From Comamonadaceae bacterium (GTDB lineage Bacteria; Pseudomonadota; Gammaproteobacteria; Burkholderiales; Burkholderiaceae_C), in the NCBI GenBank assembly GCA_947476465.1, contig CANJQN010000036.1:1-41583 (forward strand): a DNA stretch of 41,583 nucleotides, read 5' to 3'. The notes under the pieces are model-generated. The model saw nothing but the letters and a program-made list of their open reading frames with translations, searched no databases and was not told the origin of the DNA. The first letter of the stretch is position 1; every line of letters starts with the position of its first letter. The translations under genes and the position numbers were made by a program. This document shows, in pieces, positions 1 through 8,414 of this stretch.

Positions 1-2
1 CA

Positions 3-73
3 CCGTTCGGGCTGAGCCTGTCGAAGCCTCGCACTTGCACTCGCATGCCCTTCGACAGGCTCAGGGCGAACGG
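3..73. repeat. Family A inverted repeat, copy A1
   Basis: Two arms of about 24 bases (3-27 and 50-73) are reverse complements except for a GG/CC mismatch. They read CCGTTCGGGCTGAGCCTG.. and ..CAGGCTCAGGGCGAACGG, with a short unique centre. The same arms recur near 13.1, 24.7 and 26.8 kb. The copy starts at the window edge, so its left end may be cut off. No coding function is likely. Confidence 0.85.
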
Positions 74-116
74 AAATTCCACCGAGGCCGCCCCTTTGTC
101 TTTGTATCACCCGATC

Positions 117-192
117 AATTTATTCCGGACACCAGTGCGCCTGCGCGGGAATGACGAAATGCGTGTCATCCCCGCGAAGGCGGGGATCCAGT
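117..192. repeat. Family B palindromic repeat, locus B1
   Basis: A block beginning TTATTCCGGACACCAGTGCG is followed by CGCGGGAATGACG and then by a GTCATCCCCGCGAAGGCGGG palindrome (stem 170-175 with 180-185, loop GAAG). The same parts recur at 19.5, 23.1, 27.8 and 41.4 kb. It lies downstream of yacG and could act as an RNA hairpin at the end of that transcript, but there is no T-tract. Confidence 0.85.
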
Positions 193-220
193 GGCGGGGG
201 ATATCCGGCGCGGCCGTGCG

Positions 221-436
221 CTACTGCAGCCGCGGATCCCCGAACGCCTGGTCGTCGGGCGGCGCCTCGCTCGCCACGCGGAAATCTTCGCTGGCCCAGG
301 CGCCCAGGTCGTGGTTCTTGCAGCGCTCGCCGCAAAACGGGCGGAACGGGTTGCTGGGCGCGTAGACGCTGTCGCCGCCGCAATGCGGGCAGCGAACGAG
401 GCGTGGCCGCTGGCCGCCGGTGCCGGGCTCGGTCAT
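221..436 (-). CDS. yacG: DNA gyrase inhibitor YacG
   Basis: A 71-residue protein of the YacG zinc-finger family. Four cysteines form the metal site: CPHC near residues 18-21 and FCGERC near 35-39. An acidic W-A-S-E-D segment follows, as is usual. In E. coli YacG binds GyrB and blocks gyrase binding to DNA. Its length matches the family. It is the last gene of the pilB-pilC-pilD-coaE-zapD-yacG run, only 13 bases after zapD, so it is probably co-transcribed. The ATG at 434-436 is the only sensible start. Confidence 0.93.
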   Translation of the reverse strand: MTEPGTGGQRPRLVRCPHCGGDSVYAPSNPFRPFCGERCKNHDLGAWASEDFRVASEAPPDDQAFGDPRLQ

Positions 437-449
437 GGCCTCTTCAATT

Positions 450-1205
450 TCAAGAACAGAGGGTCAGTTCAAACGACACGCTGTCCGCGCTGGGGTGCAG
501 CCGCTCGGCGGGTTCGTGTCTCATCAGGCGAACCGACACCATGAGCCGGTTGGCGCTGATCTCGGGTACAAGATTGAGTGTCGGATCGATGCGCAGGCGC
601 AGCAGCTGGAAGGTGCGGCCTTGCGGCAGGGTCTGCTGGAGCTGGCCATTGCTGGCCATGACCTTCTGCGCCACGCCTGCGTCACGCAGCAGTTTGAGCA
701 GCACCTGAATGGAGTCGGCCAGGGGCACCAGCGTCGTGGCCCAGCGGGACAGGTCGGCCTGGCGGCGGACGGCTTCCATCTGCTGCCAGGCGTAGTAGCC
801 GGGGAGGTCGAACTCGCAGGTGCCGCCGGGGATGCCGATGCGGCTGCGGATGCTCATCAGCCACTCGTTGTCGGCGAGCGACTGACCGGCCTTGCCGGGC
901 TGGTGGTTCACGGCCTCGAAGCGGGCGTCGAGCTGCCCAACGACCTCGTCAAGCACGGCCTCGGAAATCGCCGGATTGCCGCGGTAGGCGTTGAGTACGG
1001 CCTTCTGCTTTTCCAGGTCTTTCATCACGTCGGACTTCAGGTCGGCGCGTGCGGCGACGTCCATGATCTCGAACAGCGTGGTGAGGGCGTAGTGGTGATC
1101 GACCGGGTGCTCGCGGTGCACCAGCAGGCCAAGTCGGTGGAACAGGTGTTCCAGGCGCAGGTACGTGCGGATGCGTTCATTGAACGGATATTCGTAGAGG
1201 ATCAC
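450..1205 (-). CDS. zapD: Cell division protein ZapD
   Basis: A 251-residue ZapD (YacF) protein, which crosslinks FtsZ filaments and supports the Z-ring in the cytoplasm. The sequence begins ILYEYPFNERIRTYLRLE, the family's characteristic start, and is helical up to the beta-rich C-terminal part. The open frame extends 21 codons upstream, but that extension overlaps the end of coaE and does not resemble the family. I therefore place the start at the GTG at 1203-1205, giving the expected length and a 10-base gap after the coaE stop. No strong ribosome-binding site is visible, which suggests translational coupling to coaE. Confidence 0.92.
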   Translation of the reverse strand: MILYEYPFNERIRTYLRLEHLFHRLGLLVHREHPVDHHYALTTLFEIMDVAARADLKSDVMKDLEKQKAVLNAYRGNPAISEAVLDEVVGQLDARFEAVNHQPGKAGQSLADNEWLMSIRSRIGIPGGTCEFDLPGYYAWQQMEAVRRQADLSRWATTLVPLADSIQVLLKLLRDAGVAQKVMASNGQLQQTLPQGRTFQLLRLRIDPTLNLVPEISANRLMVSVRLMRHEPAERLHPSADSVSFELTLCS

Positions 1206-1215
1206 GGCGCTGTCA

Positions 1216-1815
1216 TCATAGCCCGAAGCCCTGGCCCACCTGGCGCACGAGCGCCTCGAGTTCGCCAAGGCTGCGTCCCTCGTTGCAGATGACGATGTCG
1301 GCCGCCGCCAGGCGCTGCACGCGCGTGGCTTGCACCGCGATGATGGCCCGCACCTGCTCGGCGGGCAGGCCGCTGCGCGCCATCACGCGTTCGATCTGAA
1401 CCGGCACCGCGCAGTCCACCACCATCACCCGGTCGACCCGGGCCCGCCAGTGGCCGGACTCGACCAGCAGCGGAACGTCGAACACCACGCAGCGCCGGTC
1501 CTCGGCGCGGGCCTGGGTCACCTGGTCGGCAACGCCCTGCGTGACCAGCGGGTGGACGATGGACTCGAGTCGCTTGCGCGCCTCGGGATGGGCAAACACA
1601 TGCTCGCGCATGACGGCGCGGTCGAGGCTGCCATCGGCCGCAATGAAGCGTGCGCCGAATTGGCGGGCGATGGGTTCGATGGCGGCGCCGCCGACAGCGG
1701 TGACGCTGCGGGAGATGGCATCGGCATCGACGGTGGCCGCGCCCATCGCGGCCAGGGTCGCCAGCACGGTGCTCTTGCCGCTGCCGATGCCGCCGGTCAG
1801 GCCGATGCGCAGCAT
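1216..1815 (-). CDS. coaE: Dephospho-CoA kinase
   Basis: A 199-residue kinase for the last step of coenzyme A synthesis, phosphorylating the 3'-hydroxyl of dephospho-CoA. The P-loop GLTGGIGSGKST is at residues 5-16, and a D-A-D-A motif follows near 30-33. The conserved FDVPLLVE segment lies near 112-119. Length is standard. The ATG at 1813-1815 is chosen because the longer open frame runs back through pilD out of frame. It sits 14 bases after the pilD stop, inside the pil operon, a common arrangement in beta- and gammaproteobacteria. Confidence 0.96.
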   Translation of the reverse strand: MLRIGLTGGIGSGKSTVLATLAAMGAATVDADAISRSVTAVGGAAIEPIARQFGARFIAADGSLDRAVMREHVFAHPEARKRLESIVHPLVTQGVADQVTQARAEDRRCVVFDVPLLVESGHWRARVDRVMVVDCAVPVQIERVMARSGLPAEQVRAIIAVQATRVQRLAAADIVICNEGRSLGELEALVRQVGQGFGL

Positions 1816-1829
1816 GGACGGTGGGCCGC

Positions 1830-2672
1830 TCAGAGGCCGACGGCCCGCAAGATGGCCTGCGGGCCGAACACCATGCCGGTCAGGCCGGCCAGTGCGAGGA
1901 AGGGGCCGAAAGGAACGTAGCCCCCCTCGCGCAAGCCCGAGGCGAACTTCAGGGCAATGCCGACCACCGCACCGATGACCGAAGCCATGAGGATCAGCGG
2001 CACCAAGGCCTGCCAACCGAACCACGCCCCCAGTGCGGCGAACAGCTTGAAGTCGCCGTAGCCCATGCCTTCCTTGCCGGTCAGCAGCTTGAAGGCGTGG
2101 TAGACGAGCCAAAGTGAAAGATAGCCGGCCACGGCGCCGAACAGCGCGTCGGTCAGCGGCACCGGGATCCACTGCAGCGCCGCCGCCAGCAGGCCGGCCC
2201 AGGCCAGCGGCTGGGTGATGCCGTCGGGCAGCAAGGTGGTGTCCCAGTCGATCAGGGCCAACGCCAGCAAAGCGGCGGAGTACACGCACCAGGCGGCGGC
2301 GGTAAGCGTCAGGCCCCAGCGCCAGGCGCAAAAGGCAAACAGCGCGCCGGTGGCGAGCTCCACTGCGGGATAGCGCAGGCCGATGGGCGTGGCGCAGGCC
2401 GAGCACCGGCCGCGCAGTGCCAGGAAGCTGAGCACCGGGACGTTCTCCCACGCGCGGATCTGGTGGCCGCACTGACGGCAGGCCGAGCGCGGGCGCATCA
2501 GGCTGAACGGCGGCGCATCGGCCACCGGCTGGCCCGTGAACTGGGCGCACTCGGCGGCCCACTCGTGCTCCATCATCTTGGGCAGCCGGTAGATGACCAC
2601 GTTCAGGAAGCTGCCCAGCAGCAGCCCGAAGACGCCGGCCAGGGCCGCGTCCATCCACCACCCGGTCATCAT
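1830..2672 (-). CDS. pilD: Prepilin peptidase / N-methyltransferase PilD
   Basis: A 280-residue inner-membrane aspartyl protease that cleaves the leader of type IV prepilins and N-methylates the new N-terminus. The cytoplasmic zinc loop has the full four-cysteine set (C65, C68, C90, C93). The catalytic aspartates lie in LALIDWDTTLLPD (about 140-150) and in GMGYGDFKL (D207). Several hydrophobic segments follow. Its ATG overlaps the pilC stop as TGATG, so the two are translationally coupled. Its substrates would include the minor pilins encoded at 33-36 kb. Confidence 0.96.
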   Translation of the reverse strand: MMTGWWMDAALAGVFGLLLGSFLNVVIYRLPKMMEHEWAAECAQFTGQPVADAPPFSLMRPRSACRQCGHQIRAWENVPVLSFLALRGRCSACATPIGLRYPAVELATGALFAFCAWRWGLTLTAAAWCVYSAALLALALIDWDTTLLPDGITQPLAWAGLLAAALQWIPVPLTDALFGAVAGYLSLWLVYHAFKLLTGKEGMGYGDFKLFAALGAWFGWQALVPLILMASVIGAVVGIALKFASGLREGGYVPFGPFLALAGLTGMVFGPQAILRAVGL

Positions 2673-3889
2673 CAGACGACAGCGCCGAGCTTGAAGATGG
2701 GCAGGTACATCGACACCACGATGCCGCCGATGATGGTGCCCAGGAAGACGATGATCACCGGCTCCATCAGGCTGGCCAGGCCAGCGACCATGTCGTCGAC
2801 CTCGGCCTCATAGAAGTCGGCGGCCTTGCCCAGCATGTGGTCGAGCGAACCGGATTCCTCTCCAATGGATGTCATCTGCAGCACCATCGACGGAAACACG
2901 CCGGTGTTGGTCATGGCGGTGGTCAGGTTGGTGCCAGTGGACACCTCGGCCTGGATCTTGTCGGTGGCGCGCTGGTAGACCGCGTTGCCCGATGCGCCGC
3001 CGACCGAGTCGAGGGCTTCCACCAGCGGCACGCCGGCGGCGAACATGGTCGACAGGGTGCGGGTCCAGCGGGCGACGACCGACTTGTAGACCAGGTCGCC
3101 GAAGATCGGCATTTTCAGCATCAACCGGTCCATGAACTCCTGCACCTTGATGCTGCGCTTCCAGGACTCCATGAAGAAGTACAGGCCGCCGCCCAGGCCG
3201 CCGAAGATGGCCCACCAGTAGCTCACGAAGAACTCGCTCATGCCGATCACGAACAGCGTGGGCGCTGGCAGGTCGGCGCCGAACGAGCTGAACACCTCCT
3301 TGAAGGCGGGAATCACGAAGATCATGATGACCGACACCACGATGAAGGCCACGGCCACCACCGCGATCGGGTACATCAGGGCCGCCTTGATCTTGGACTT
3401 GATCGCCTCGGTCTTTTCCATGTAGACCGCCAGGCGATCCAGCAGGGCTTCCAGGATACCGGCGGTTTCTCCGGCCTCGACCAGGTTGCAGTAGAGGCTG
3501 TCGAAGTGGTTCGGAAACTTGCGGAAGGCCGAGGACAGCGAGGTGCCGGTTTCGACGTCCATGCGGATGTCGTTGAGCATCTTGGCCAGGCTGCCGTTCG
3601 GGTTGCCGCGGCCGACGATGTCGAAAGCCTGCAGCAGGGGCACGCCGGCTTTCATCATGGTGGCCAGCTGGCGGGTGAAGACCGCGATGTCCTTGGCGCG
3701 GATCTTCTGGCCGCGCCGGTTTCGGCGCTTCTTGATCTTGGTGGGTGTGACGCCCTGTCGGCGCAGCGAGGCCTGAACCTGGTTCTCGCCGCCGGCGCGC
3801 GTTTCCCCGCGTATCTGCTTTCCGTTTCGGTCGCGGCCTTCCCATTCGAAGACGTATTCGCGGACCTTGCTTGCTGTTGCGGTCGCCAT
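2672..3889 (-). CDS. pilC: Type IV pilus inner-membrane platform protein PilC
   Basis: A 405-residue protein with two repeated type II secretion F domains, about residues 70-195 and 270-400. Hydrophobic segments lie near 171-195, 211-240 and 378-402. It forms the inner-membrane platform on which the PilB ATPase acts. The motif FTRQLATMMKAGVPLLQAFD at 71-90 is typical of the family. It is 32 bases downstream of pilB and overlaps pilD, so one operon is clear. Confidence 0.96.
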   Translation of the reverse strand: MATATASKVREYVFEWEGRDRNGKQIRGETRAGGENQVQASLRRQGVTPTKIKKRRNRRGQKIRAKDIAVFTRQLATMMKAGVPLLQAFDIVGRGNPNGSLAKMLNDIRMDVETGTSLSSAFRKFPNHFDSLYCNLVEAGETAGILEALLDRLAVYMEKTEAIKSKIKAALMYPIAVVAVAFIVVSVIMIFVIPAFKEVFSSFGADLPAPTLFVIGMSEFFVSYWWAIFGGLGGGLYFFMESWKRSIKVQEFMDRLMLKMPIFGDLVYKSVVARWTRTLSTMFAAGVPLVEALDSVGGASGNAVYQRATDKIQAEVSTGTNLTTAMTNTGVFPSMVLQMTSIGEESGSLDHMLGKAADFYEAEVDDMVAGLASLMEPVIIVFLGTIIGGIVVSMYLPIFKLGAVV

Positions 3890-3921
3890 CCGGGGCTACT
3901 CCTGAGGCTGCGCCTGTTGTT

Positions 3922-5664
3922 TCAAATATTGGTGCAATTGATCACCTCTTCGAGGGAGGTGACCCCGATCTTGACCTTGAGCAGACCCGACTGCCGCAAG
4001 TCACGCACGCCGTCGCGGCGGGCCGTCTCGGCGATCTCCAGGGAGGTGCCGTCGCGCAGGATGATGCGCTGGATCTCCTCGGTGATGGGCATGACCTGGT
4101 AGATGCCGACCCGTCCCTTATAACCGTTGTTGCAGGCCGAACAGCCCACCGGCTTGTAGGGCACCCAGCTGCCGTCGAGATCCTCCCGCTTGAAGCCGGC
4201 GTCGATCAGGGCTTCTTCGGGGATGTCGGCCGGCGCCTTGCAGGTCGGGCACAGCCGGCGCGCCAGGCGTTGCGCCGTGATCAGCAGCACGCTGGAGGCG
4301 ATGTTGAACGGCGCCACGCCCATGTTGCGAAGGCGCGTCAGCGTGCTGGGCGCGTCGTTGGTGTGCAGGGTGGACATCACCATGTGGCCGGTCTGGGCGG
4401 CCTTGATGGAGATGTCGGCGGTTTCGAGGTCGCGGATTTCGCCGACCATGATGACGTCCGGATCCTGGCGCAGGAAGGCGCGCAGGGCGACGGCGAAGGT
4501 CAGGCCGGCCTTCTCGTTGACGTTGACCTGGTTGACGCCGGGCAGGTTGATTTCCGACGGATCCTCGGCCGTGGCGATGTTCACGCCCGGTTTGTTCAGC
4601 AGGTTCAGGCAGGTGTAGAGCGACACCGTCTTGCCCGAGCCGGTCGGGCCGGTCACCAGCACCATGCCGTAGGGACGTTCAATGGCGGCGAGCAGGCGCG
4701 CCTTTTCGTCGGGCTCGTAGCCCAGGGCGTCGATGCCCACCCTGGCGGCGGCCGGATCCAGGATACGGACCACGACCTTCTCGCCGAACAAGGTGGGCAG
4801 GGTACTGACCCGGAAATCGATCACCCGGTCGGCGCCGATCTTGAGCTTCATCCGGCCGTCCTGCGGCACCCGCTTTTCAGCGATGTCCATGCGCGAGATC
4901 ACCTTGATGCGCGAGGCCAGCTTGTCCTTGATGGCGATCGGCGGCGACGCGATCTCGCGCAGTTCACCGTCGATCCGAAAGCGCACACGGTAATTGTGCT
5001 CGTAGGGCTCAAAGTGCAGGTCGGAGGCGCGCATGCTGATCGCGTCCAGCAGCATCTTTTGCAGGAACTTGACTACCGGCGCGTCATCGACCTCGGAGGT
5101 GTTGGACTTGTCGTCTTCCTCGGTGATGCCCGCTTCTATCGACGCTTCGTCGAACTGGAAATCCTCGCCGATGATGTTGTCCATCGACTCATTGGCGGAG
5201 GTGGTGGTGGCCTCCACCATGCGCGAGAGCTTGTCGTACTCGGCGATCACCCAGTCGACACCCATCTGGGTGGCGAACTTGATTTTCTCGACGGCCTGCT
5301 TGTCCGACGGGTCGGCGGTGGCGACGGTCAGGCGGTTTTGACGTTTGGCCAGCACCACCACACGGTACTGCTGGCACAGCTTGGCCTCGAGCAGGTTGCG
5401 AGGCAGGCGCTGCGGATCGATCGCGTCGAGGTCGACCAGCGGGGCGCCGAAGGCAAGGGAGATGGTGTGGGCCAGGTCGGCCGGCGAGACGGCGCCCGAG
5501 CCGGTCAGCTCGGCGACGAAGCTGGATTTGTTGACCTGGGCCTTGCGGTACAGGTCTTCCGCCGCTTTCTGTCCCAGCTTGCCGGCCGAGATGAGCACAC
5601 GTGCCAGACCGGGCAATGCCACGGATGCGGCGTCGGCGGTAGCGGATTCAACGGCAGCAGCCAT
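3922..5664 (-). CDS. pilB: Type IV pilus assembly ATPase PilB
   Basis: A 580-residue cytoplasmic hexameric ATPase that powers pilus extension. An N-terminal MshEN/GSPII_E-N domain covers about 20-150. The ATPase domain has the Walker A GPTGSGKT at 339-346, followed by the Asp box and a Walker B with VGEIRD. A CPTC..CSAC zinc site lies near the C-terminus. The frame could begin 11 codons further up, but the ATG at 5662-5664 has a GGAG-like element and the usual family length. It is the first gene of the pilB-pilC-pilD-coaE-zapD-yacG operon. The 210 bases upstream hold its promoter, which I could not pin down. Confidence 0.95.
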   Translation of the reverse strand: MAAAVESATADAASVALPGLARVLISAGKLGQKAAEDLYRKAQVNKSSFVAELTGSGAVSPADLAHTISLAFGAPLVDLDAIDPQRLPRNLLEAKLCQQYRVVVLAKRQNRLTVATADPSDKQAVEKIKFATQMGVDWVIAEYDKLSRMVEATTTSANESMDNIIGEDFQFDEASIEAGITEEDDKSNTSEVDDAPVVKFLQKMLLDAISMRASDLHFEPYEHNYRVRFRIDGELREIASPPIAIKDKLASRIKVISRMDIAEKRVPQDGRMKLKIGADRVIDFRVSTLPTLFGEKVVVRILDPAAARVGIDALGYEPDEKARLLAAIERPYGMVLVTGPTGSGKTVSLYTCLNLLNKPGVNIATAEDPSEINLPGVNQVNVNEKAGLTFAVALRAFLRQDPDVIMVGEIRDLETADISIKAAQTGHMVMSTLHTNDAPSTLTRLRNMGVAPFNIASSVLLITAQRLARRLCPTCKAPADIPEEALIDAGFKREDLDGSWVPYKPVGCSACNNGYKGRVGIYQVMPITEEIQRIILRDGTSLEIAETARRDGVRDLRQSGLLKVKIGVTSLEEVINCTNI

Positions 5665-5874
5665 CAGCAGGGGGTCTCCGGCGCCCAGGAGGCGCACAAC
5701 CGGTTACAAAAGGAGTAGCCGATCATCGCCGAAAGGTCGCCCCCTGTAAATTCGGGGCCCCTGCCAAGCGTTCCAGGGGCCGTCCGAGTGGGGAAGAACC
5801 GACGAATTGCGGGAAAATCAGGCAGGAAACCGCATTGTGGGTCCGCACGCATCGGGGTGGCGCCGGCCGAGCCA

Positions 5875-6453
5875 TTAAGCTTTTGGGACTACTTTGCTGG
5901 CTCCGGTGTAGAACGCCGGCCATCGATGCAGGACCACGCTGCGGTTACTTGCATAGGCGTAGCAACTGTCCACCTTGACCGGCTTGCCGCTGGGATCGAA
6001 CTGGTCGGGCAGGTCCTTGCGCCTGGCCGTCGTCGACTGGTAGGCGGCCGAGGCCAGGGGAATCAGCAACTCGCGCAGGTGCGCGCAACTGCTGGCGCCG
6101 CCCAGGCGCTTGCGCACCTCGCCGCTCCAGCCGCCCCCGATGCGCAACCCCACCAGAGACTGCAGCGCCTGGCCGCCTTCGGTGCAGTCGCCGTACGGGT
6201 AGGACTGCGTGAATGTCGTGACCGCGCGCACCACCATGTCCGCGTCGAAGACCAGCCGCACGCCCATGTCGTGGATCGGCTGGTTTGCGGGAACGACCTT
6301 GGTGCCGCTGGGGGGGGTGAAGTCATGCGGCTTTTGGTCGGTGACGCGGCCTTCGACTTCGAACAGGCCGTCGTCGCGCGCCCAGCCGCGCATGTCGATG
6401 CGCCGAAAGTGCAGCTCTGTGCGGCCGCCGTTGGGGTCAGGGGTGTCCGTCAT
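5875..6453 (-). CDS. DUF2889 domain protein
   Basis: A 192-residue protein that I recognise as a DUF2889 member, from LHFRRIDMRGWARDDGLFEVEGR at its start through the conserved RVTDQKPHDF and the C-terminal FDPSGKPV / YAYA region. No signal peptide or membrane segment is visible. No function is established for the family that I can vouch for. The ATG at 6451-6453 is preferred to the in-frame ATG seven codons upstream because the family-like sequence begins just after it. It is transcribed away from the cytochrome gene and toward pilB's promoter region, with a 210-base gap. Confidence 0.8.
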   Translation of the reverse strand: MTDTPDPNGGRTELHFRRIDMRGWARDDGLFEVEGRVTDQKPHDFTPPSGTKVVPANQPIHDMGVRLVFDADMVVRAVTTFTQSYPYGDCTEGGQALQSLVGLRIGGGWSGEVRKRLGGASSCAHLRELLIPLASAAYQSTTARRKDLPDQFDPSGKPVKVDSCYAYASNRSVVLHRWPAFYTGASKVVPKA

Positions 6454-6572
6454 ATGGCCAAGTTTGCACCACATCGGCCCGCGCTCGTGCGGCGTGCAGA
6501 GTTGATCAAAATCAAGCGTTGTGAGGCCGGGCCCTGTATGTTGGGACTTTCACCAGTTCTTGCACGAGCCCC

Positions 6573-6887
6573 ATGCGCCAATCACGTCTCACCTGGCTCC
6601 TGTTCGTGGCCGTCGGTGCCCCCGCTGCCGCGCAGTCAGTCGACACGACGCGCGGCCAGTTGCTGTACTCCACGCATTGCGTCGAGTGCCACACAACCCA
6701 GATTCACTGGCGCGCACAGCGACAGGTGGGCGATTGGGATTCGCTCAAGGCGCAGGTGCGGCGCTGGCAGGGTGAGTTGCGGCTGCAATGGACCGAGCAG
6801 GACGTCGATGCCGTGGCGCGGCACCTGAACGAGTCCATCTACCGTCTGCCGAGGCCGCAGCAAATCGGACTTGCGACCAGGCACTGA
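6573..6887 (+). CDS. Small exported monohaem c-type cytochrome
   Basis: A 104-residue protein with a signal peptide (residues 1 to about 21, cleaved after PAAAQ) and one haem-attachment motif, CVECH at 36-40. It is therefore a periplasmic c-type cytochrome, very short for class I. No methionine occurs after residue 1, so the usual Met axial ligand is absent. His45, His84 and His104 are the possible second ligands. The rest is Trp- and Arg-rich (IHWRAQRQVGDWDSLKAQVRRW). Its redox partner is unknown. It converges with nhaR. Confidence 0.82.
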   Translation: MRQSRLTWLLFVAVGAPAAAQSVDTTRGQLLYSTHCVECHTTQIHWRAQRQVGDWDSLKAQVRRWQGELRLQWTEQDVDAVARHLNESIYRLPRPQQIGLATRH

Positions 6888-6892
6888 ATCCA

Positions 6893-6935
6893 GCACGTCA
6901 TCGCGATCGCGGGTGTCTTTTGCGCGCTGACGTGC
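6893..6935. other. Inverted repeat between convergent genes
   Basis: GCACGTCA at 6893-6900 and TGACGTGC at 6928-6935 are perfect 8-base arms. They enclose a second palindrome, CGCGATCGCG, at 6902-6911. They lie between the converging cytochrome and nhaR genes. There is no T-tract, so this is at best a weak bidirectional terminator. Confidence 0.35.
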
Positions 6936-6940
6936 CGCGC

Positions 6941-7870
6941 TCAGGCGGACACCCGGCCGGCCCGGCGCCGCGCCGCAGGCGCGAACAGCTCATTGCGCGC
7001 CGCCTCGGTGATGGCCGTCACGCACGGGTGCGTAATGCGCCGCTCGATCGAGATCGCGAAGAACTCCTCCACGACGTCGGGCGTCGCACCGAGCGCGCGA
7101 ACCCCGTACTGCTTTTCGATGTCCCCTTCGAGCACGGTAGGGCCGACGAAGATGCCCATCCCTCGCCGCCCGAACTCCTTGGCCAGCGCGCTGTCGTCGC
7201 ACTCGGCGACCAGTCGGGGGTGCAGTGAACGCGCGTGCAGCCAGCCGCGCAGGCGCTGGCCTACGGCCGATTCCTCCGCTGGCATGATCAGCGGCGCGCC
7301 CTCCAGGCAGCCGGGAAATCTCCCGGTGCACGACGCGAGAACCGAAGGTGTCGCAAAAAAACTCACGCCGCAGCTACCCAGCTTGTGGTTGAAGGCGCGC
7401 ACGCTGACCGTGGAGGGAATTGGCGCATCTGAGATCACGAGGTCCAGACGGTGCATGGCCAACTCGCCCATCAGCGTGTCCAGCTTCCACTCGCGGCAGA
7501 CGATGCGAACCGGTTCGGGCAGCTGGGACGCGGGCTCGATCAGCCGGCAGGCGATCGCCTTGGGCACGGCGTCCGCGACGCCGACGCGAAACTCGAGGAG
7601 CTTGCCTTTGCGCGGGTGATCGCGTACGGCCGCCTCGAGCTCGGCCCCGGTCGAGAAGATGTCCTCGGCGTAGCCGAGCACCATGCGTCCGGCATCGGTG
7701 AGCGCCAGGCCGCGCCCGCTCTTGGTGAACAACGGCGTGCCCAGCGCCGCCTCTAGCAACTGGATCTGCCCGCTGATGGTCTGCGGTGACAGGTGCAGCT
7801 GCTCGCTGGCGCGCAGCACGCCGCCGAGCTTGGCGACCTGCAGGAAGTAATGGAGATGCTTGTAGTTCAT
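6941..7870 (-). CDS. nhaR: LysR-type transcriptional regulator, NhaR type
   Basis: A 309-residue regulator. The N-terminal helix-turn-helix covers about 1-60 and begins MNYKHLHYFLQVAKLGGV; LSPQTISGQIQLLE is the recognition region. This start is diagnostic of NhaR rather than a generic LysR protein. The effector domain fills the rest. In E. coli NhaR activates the Na+/H+ antiporter gene nhaA in response to sodium. Here no nhaA is visible; the divergent genes lead to TerC and the SbtA bicarbonate transporter. It is likely autoregulated from the 150-base divergent region. Confidence 0.87.
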   Translation of the reverse strand: MNYKHLHYFLQVAKLGGVLRASEQLHLSPQTISGQIQLLEAALGTPLFTKSGRGLALTDAGRMVLGYAEDIFSTGAELEAAVRDHPRKGKLLEFRVGVADAVPKAIACRLIEPASQLPEPVRIVCREWKLDTLMGELAMHRLDLVISDAPIPSTVSVRAFNHKLGSCGVSFFATPSVLASCTGRFPGCLEGAPLIMPAEESAVGQRLRGWLHARSLHPRLVAECDDSALAKEFGRRGMGIFVGPTVLEGDIEKQYGVRALGATPDVVEEFFAISIERRITHPCVTAITEAARNELFAPAARRRAGRVSA

Positions 7871-7876
7871 CGTGCT

Positions 7877-7946
7877 CAGTCGATCAGTCGATTAAGCGGT
7901 TTGCGGCCGCCCTGATTGTGCCGTTTTTTCGGATGATCCCTATAAA
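7877..7946. promoter_or_regulatory. Divergent control region between nhaR and the hibernation-factor operon
   Basis: CAGTCGAT occurs twice in tandem (7877-7884 and 7885-7892), directly upstream of the nhaR start. This is a plausible regulator site. On the plus strand a TATAAA at 7941-7946, with TTGTGC at 7916-7921 (19-base spacing), is a candidate promoter for the rightward operon. Both are read by eye only. Confidence 0.35.
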
Positions 7947-8021
7947 ACAATCTGCTTTTCATGGACGCCACCGGCCCGTAAATTCGCGCATCGCCTCTGA
8001 CGGGCGAACGCGAGGTGCAAA

Positions 8022-8414
8022 TTGATTGTCGACATTCATGCTCAAGGATTTGCGATGACGCAGGCCTTGGCCGAGCGTGTGCGGCGCCGGCTGGGCGCCG
8101 TGCTGACTCGCCACAGCGACCGCATCAAGCGGGTCGGGGTTCGTCTCGGTGACGAAAACGGGCCGCGTGGCGGGGTGGACAAGTTCTGCCGCATCCAGAT
8201 TCACCTGGTTGACGCGCCAGTCGCCGTGATCGAGGACGTCGGTGACGATCTTTACGTGGCCATCGACCGTGCAGCCGAGCGCGTCGGACGGGTGGTCGTC
8301 AAGCACCTCGATCGCACCCAGCCGGTCCGCGACACGGCGCGCCTTGGCCCGCGGCCGGCGCGCGACCGGCACGGGCCACTGGAGTCAGACCACCCTCAAG
8401 GAGATACCCAATGA
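8022..8414 (+). CDS. Short HPF/RaiA-like ribosome hibernation factor
   Basis: A 130-residue protein of the ribosomal S30AE family (HPF/RaiA type), which binds the 30S decoding region when growth slows. The beta-alpha-beta start MIVDIHAQGF.. and the C-terminal VAIDRAAERVGRVVVKHLDR helix match the family. It lacks the extra dimerisation domain of long HPF. The start is a TTG at 8022-8024 with GAGGTG just upstream; the next in-frame ATG at 8055 would cut off the first strand. It overlaps the next gene as ATGA. Confidence 0.78.
   Translation: MIVDIHAQGFAMTQALAERVRRRLGAVLTRHSDRIKRVGVRLGDENGPRGGVDKFCRIQIHLVDAPVAVIEDVGDDLYVAIDRAAERVGRVVVKHLDRTQPVRDTARLGPRPARDRHGPLESDHPQGDTQ

Noticed and set aside
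45..365. Short open frames over the left-edge repeats
   Set aside because: Their peptides come from family A and B repeats, and the reading direction opposes yacG.
3871..5718. A 615-codon plus-strand open frame opposite pilB
   Set aside because: It is a high-GC antisense shadow. Its translation is low-complexity with no family resemblance, while the minus strand encodes a complete PilB.
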